This document shows, one piece after another, positions 62,919 to 64,000 of a DNA stretch of 64,000 nucleotides. This stretch comes from Polaromonas sp. OV174 (GTDB lineage Bacteria > Pseudomonadota > Gammaproteobacteria > Burkholderiales > Burkholderiaceae_C), in assembly GCF_900112285.1 (NCBI RefSeq), contig NZ_FOKZ01000008.1:1-64000 (forward strand), in the 5' to 3' direction. Both the position numbers and the translations under genes were made by a program. Below the pieces are notes generated by a model. It ran no database searches and had not been told where the DNA came from. It was given only the letters and a program-made list of their open reading frames with translations. The first letter of the stretch is position 1. Every line of letters begins with the position of its first letter.

Positions 62919-63452
62919 TTATTTCTTCTTGGTTTCTTTGATCGTGATCTTCTCATCCGCATAACGGATGCCCTTGCCCTTGTAAGGCTCGGGAGGACGA
63001 ACAGCACGAACTTCAGCAGCGATCTGGCCAACGCGCTGGCGGTCAGAACCCTTGATCACCACTTCAGTGGGCGTGGGGGTTGCGACGGTAATGCCTGCGG
63101 GCATGTCCATGATCACGGGGTGCGAATAACCGACCGTGAGGTTCAGCTTGGCGCCTTGCGCCTGAGCCTTGTAACCCACACCGATCAGGCTGAGCTTCTT
63201 TTCGAAGCCCTTGGTAACACCCGTCACCATGTTGTTCACGAGCTGACGCATGGTGCCGCTCATGGCATTGGCTTCACGCGAGTCGTTGGCAGGTGCAAAG
63301 GTCAGCTTGCCGTCATCGTTCTTGATGGTGACAAGTGCGTTCTGCGCCTGTGCCAAGGTGCCCAGAGCACCCTTGACATTAATTTGGTCGTCTTTAATGG
63401 CCACATCCACACCCTGAGGTATGGCGACCGGCATTTTTGCTACACGAGACAT
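62919..63452 (-). CDS. rplF: 50S ribosomal protein L6
   Basis: A 177-aa protein starting [19 protein letters not shown], with the repeat end [30 protein letters not shown] that marks L6. Confidence 0.98.
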   Translation of the reverse strand: MSRVAKMPVAIPQGVDVAIKDDQINVKGALGTLAQAQNALVTIKNDDGKLTFAPANDSREANAMSGTMRQLVNNMVTGVTKGFEKKLSLIGVGYKAQAQGAKLNLTVGYSHPVIMDMPAGITVATPTPTEVVIKGSDRQRVGQIAAEVRAVRPPEPYKGKGIRYADEKITIKETKKK

Positions 63453-63476
63453 TTCAGTTACTCCTCAATGCCGCCG

Positions 63477-63872
63477 TTAGGCCACGTAGCACAGCACTTC
63501 ACCACCGGTACCGGTAGCGCGCGCCTTGCGATCAGTCATGACACCCTGGGGCGTCGTAACAATTGCCACACCAAGGCCATTCATGACCTGGGGAATGGCA
63601 CCATGACCTTTGTAAACACGCAGGCCCGGGCGGCTGACGCGCTCAATGCGCTCAATCACGGGGCGACCTGCGTAGTACTTCAGGGCGATTTCCAGTTGGG
63701 GCTTGCCATCGTTAGCCTTGACGGAGAAGCCATCGATATAGCCCTCATCCTTCAAAACCTGTGCAATAGCAACTTTGACTTTCGAAGACGGCACCTGCAC
63801 AACGGCTTTTTCAACCATTTGCGCATTGCGGATGCGAGTCAACATGTCGGCGATAGGATCACTCATACTCAT
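63477..63872 (-). CDS. rpsH: 30S ribosomal protein S8
   Basis: A 131-aa protein: [32 protein letters not shown] at the start and STxxG-type end [29 protein letters not shown] lies 8 nt before the first ATG (63872), favouring it over the second at 63866. Confidence 0.98.
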   Translation of the reverse strand: MSMSDPIADMLTRIRNAQMVEKAVVQVPSSKVKVAIAQVLKDEGYIDGFSVKANDGKPQLEIALKYYAGRPVIERIERVSRPGLRVYKGHGAIPQVMNGLGVAIVTTPQGVMTDRKARATGTGGEVLCYVA

Positions 63873-63890
63873 TTGCGGTTCTCCTATTGC

Positions 63891-64000
63891 TTACCAGCTT
63901 GCCTTGGTGATACCAGGGATATCACCAGCAAAAGCCAACTCACGAATCTTGGCGCGAGCCAAGCCGAATTGACGGAACGTGCCACGCGGACGACCCGTGA
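63891..64000 (-). CDS. rpsN: 30S ribosomal protein S14, C-terminal part
   Basis: The last 36 codons, read on the minus strand as [20 protein letters not shown] then [15 protein letters not shown] and a stop at 63891-63893. This is the universal S14 C terminus. The gene continues beyond the right edge. Confidence 0.96.
   Translation of the reverse strand, partial: TGRPRGTFRQFGLARAKIRELAFAGDIPGITKASW

Overview
The window reads as the chromosome of a flagellated Burkholderiales bacterium, most likely Comamonadaceae (Polaromonas/Rhodoferax/Acidovorax-like). The reasons are high GC with frequent ATA isoleucine codons, a betaproteobacterial spc/alpha ribosomal protein order, a cheR-cheD-cheB-cheY-cheZ / flhB-flhA-flhF-flhG-fliA motility block, and a short dispersed repeat of a type I associate with Comamonadaceae genomes. 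The left edge is the 5' end of a 16S rRNA gene (minus strand) with its rrn promoter. The right edge runs into the spc ribosomal protein operon.

Layout. (1) 1-670: 16S 5' end, leader and rrn promoter. (2) 0.7-5.3 kb: uup-type ABC-F ATPase, a phospholipase D/cardiolipin synthase-like lipoprotein and an exported alpha/beta hydrolase, with copies of the dispersed repeat. (3) 5.4-13.8 kb: a MocR-type regulator divergent from a run of amino-acid-related genes: three LysE/RhtB exporters, a DMT exporter, a PLP aminotransferase, PhzF-like, glyoxalase-fold and Thr/Ser dehydratase-like proteins. (4) 13.9-16.6 kb: a compact module of a possible pseudo-receiver protein, a Ras-like GTPase and three Roadblock/LC7-like proteins, led by a 32-codon upstream ORF. 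(5) 16.8-20.2 kb: histidine phosphatase, DoxX, pirin and a homologue of the Bacillus spore transglutaminase Tgl.

(6) 20.2-40.7 kb: a LysR regulator and a large catabolic locus for kynurenine / 3-hydroxyanthranilate. The gene order E-X-H-J-I-G-...-F-...-C-D is that of the nba (2-nitrobenzoate) cluster as I recall it. Here it is interrupted by an MBL-fold hydrolase, an FGly-type sulfatase, kynureninase and a Bug-type binding protein (between G and F), and by an exported alanine-racemase-like enzyme (between F and C). A five-gene branched-chain-amino-acid-type ABC transporter with an arylformamidase-like hydrolase follows. Together these can take up N-formylkynurenine or kynurenine, deformylate it, cleave it, and carry 3-hydroxyanthranilate through 2-aminomuconate to pyruvate and acetyl-CoA. 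No tryptophan dioxygenase or kynurenine 3-monooxygenase is in the window, so entry with an already hydroxylated and possibly sulfated kynurenine is an attractive idea.

(7) 40.8-55.3 kb: fliA, a degenerate flhG, an unusually long flhF, flhA, flhB, a terminator, cheZ, cheY, cheB, cheD, cheR, a degenerate EAL-HDOD protein and an Aer-like chemoreceptor, all on the minus strand. (8) 55.6-56.7 kb: an orphan ParB-like gene with a perfect 23-bp palindrome upstream, then tRNA-fMet. (9) 56.7-64 kb: rplQ, rpoA, rpsD, rpsK, rpsM, rpmJ, secY, rplO, rpmD, rpsE, rplR, rplF, rpsH and part of rpsN (minus strand). No transposase, prophage or CRISPR array was seen.
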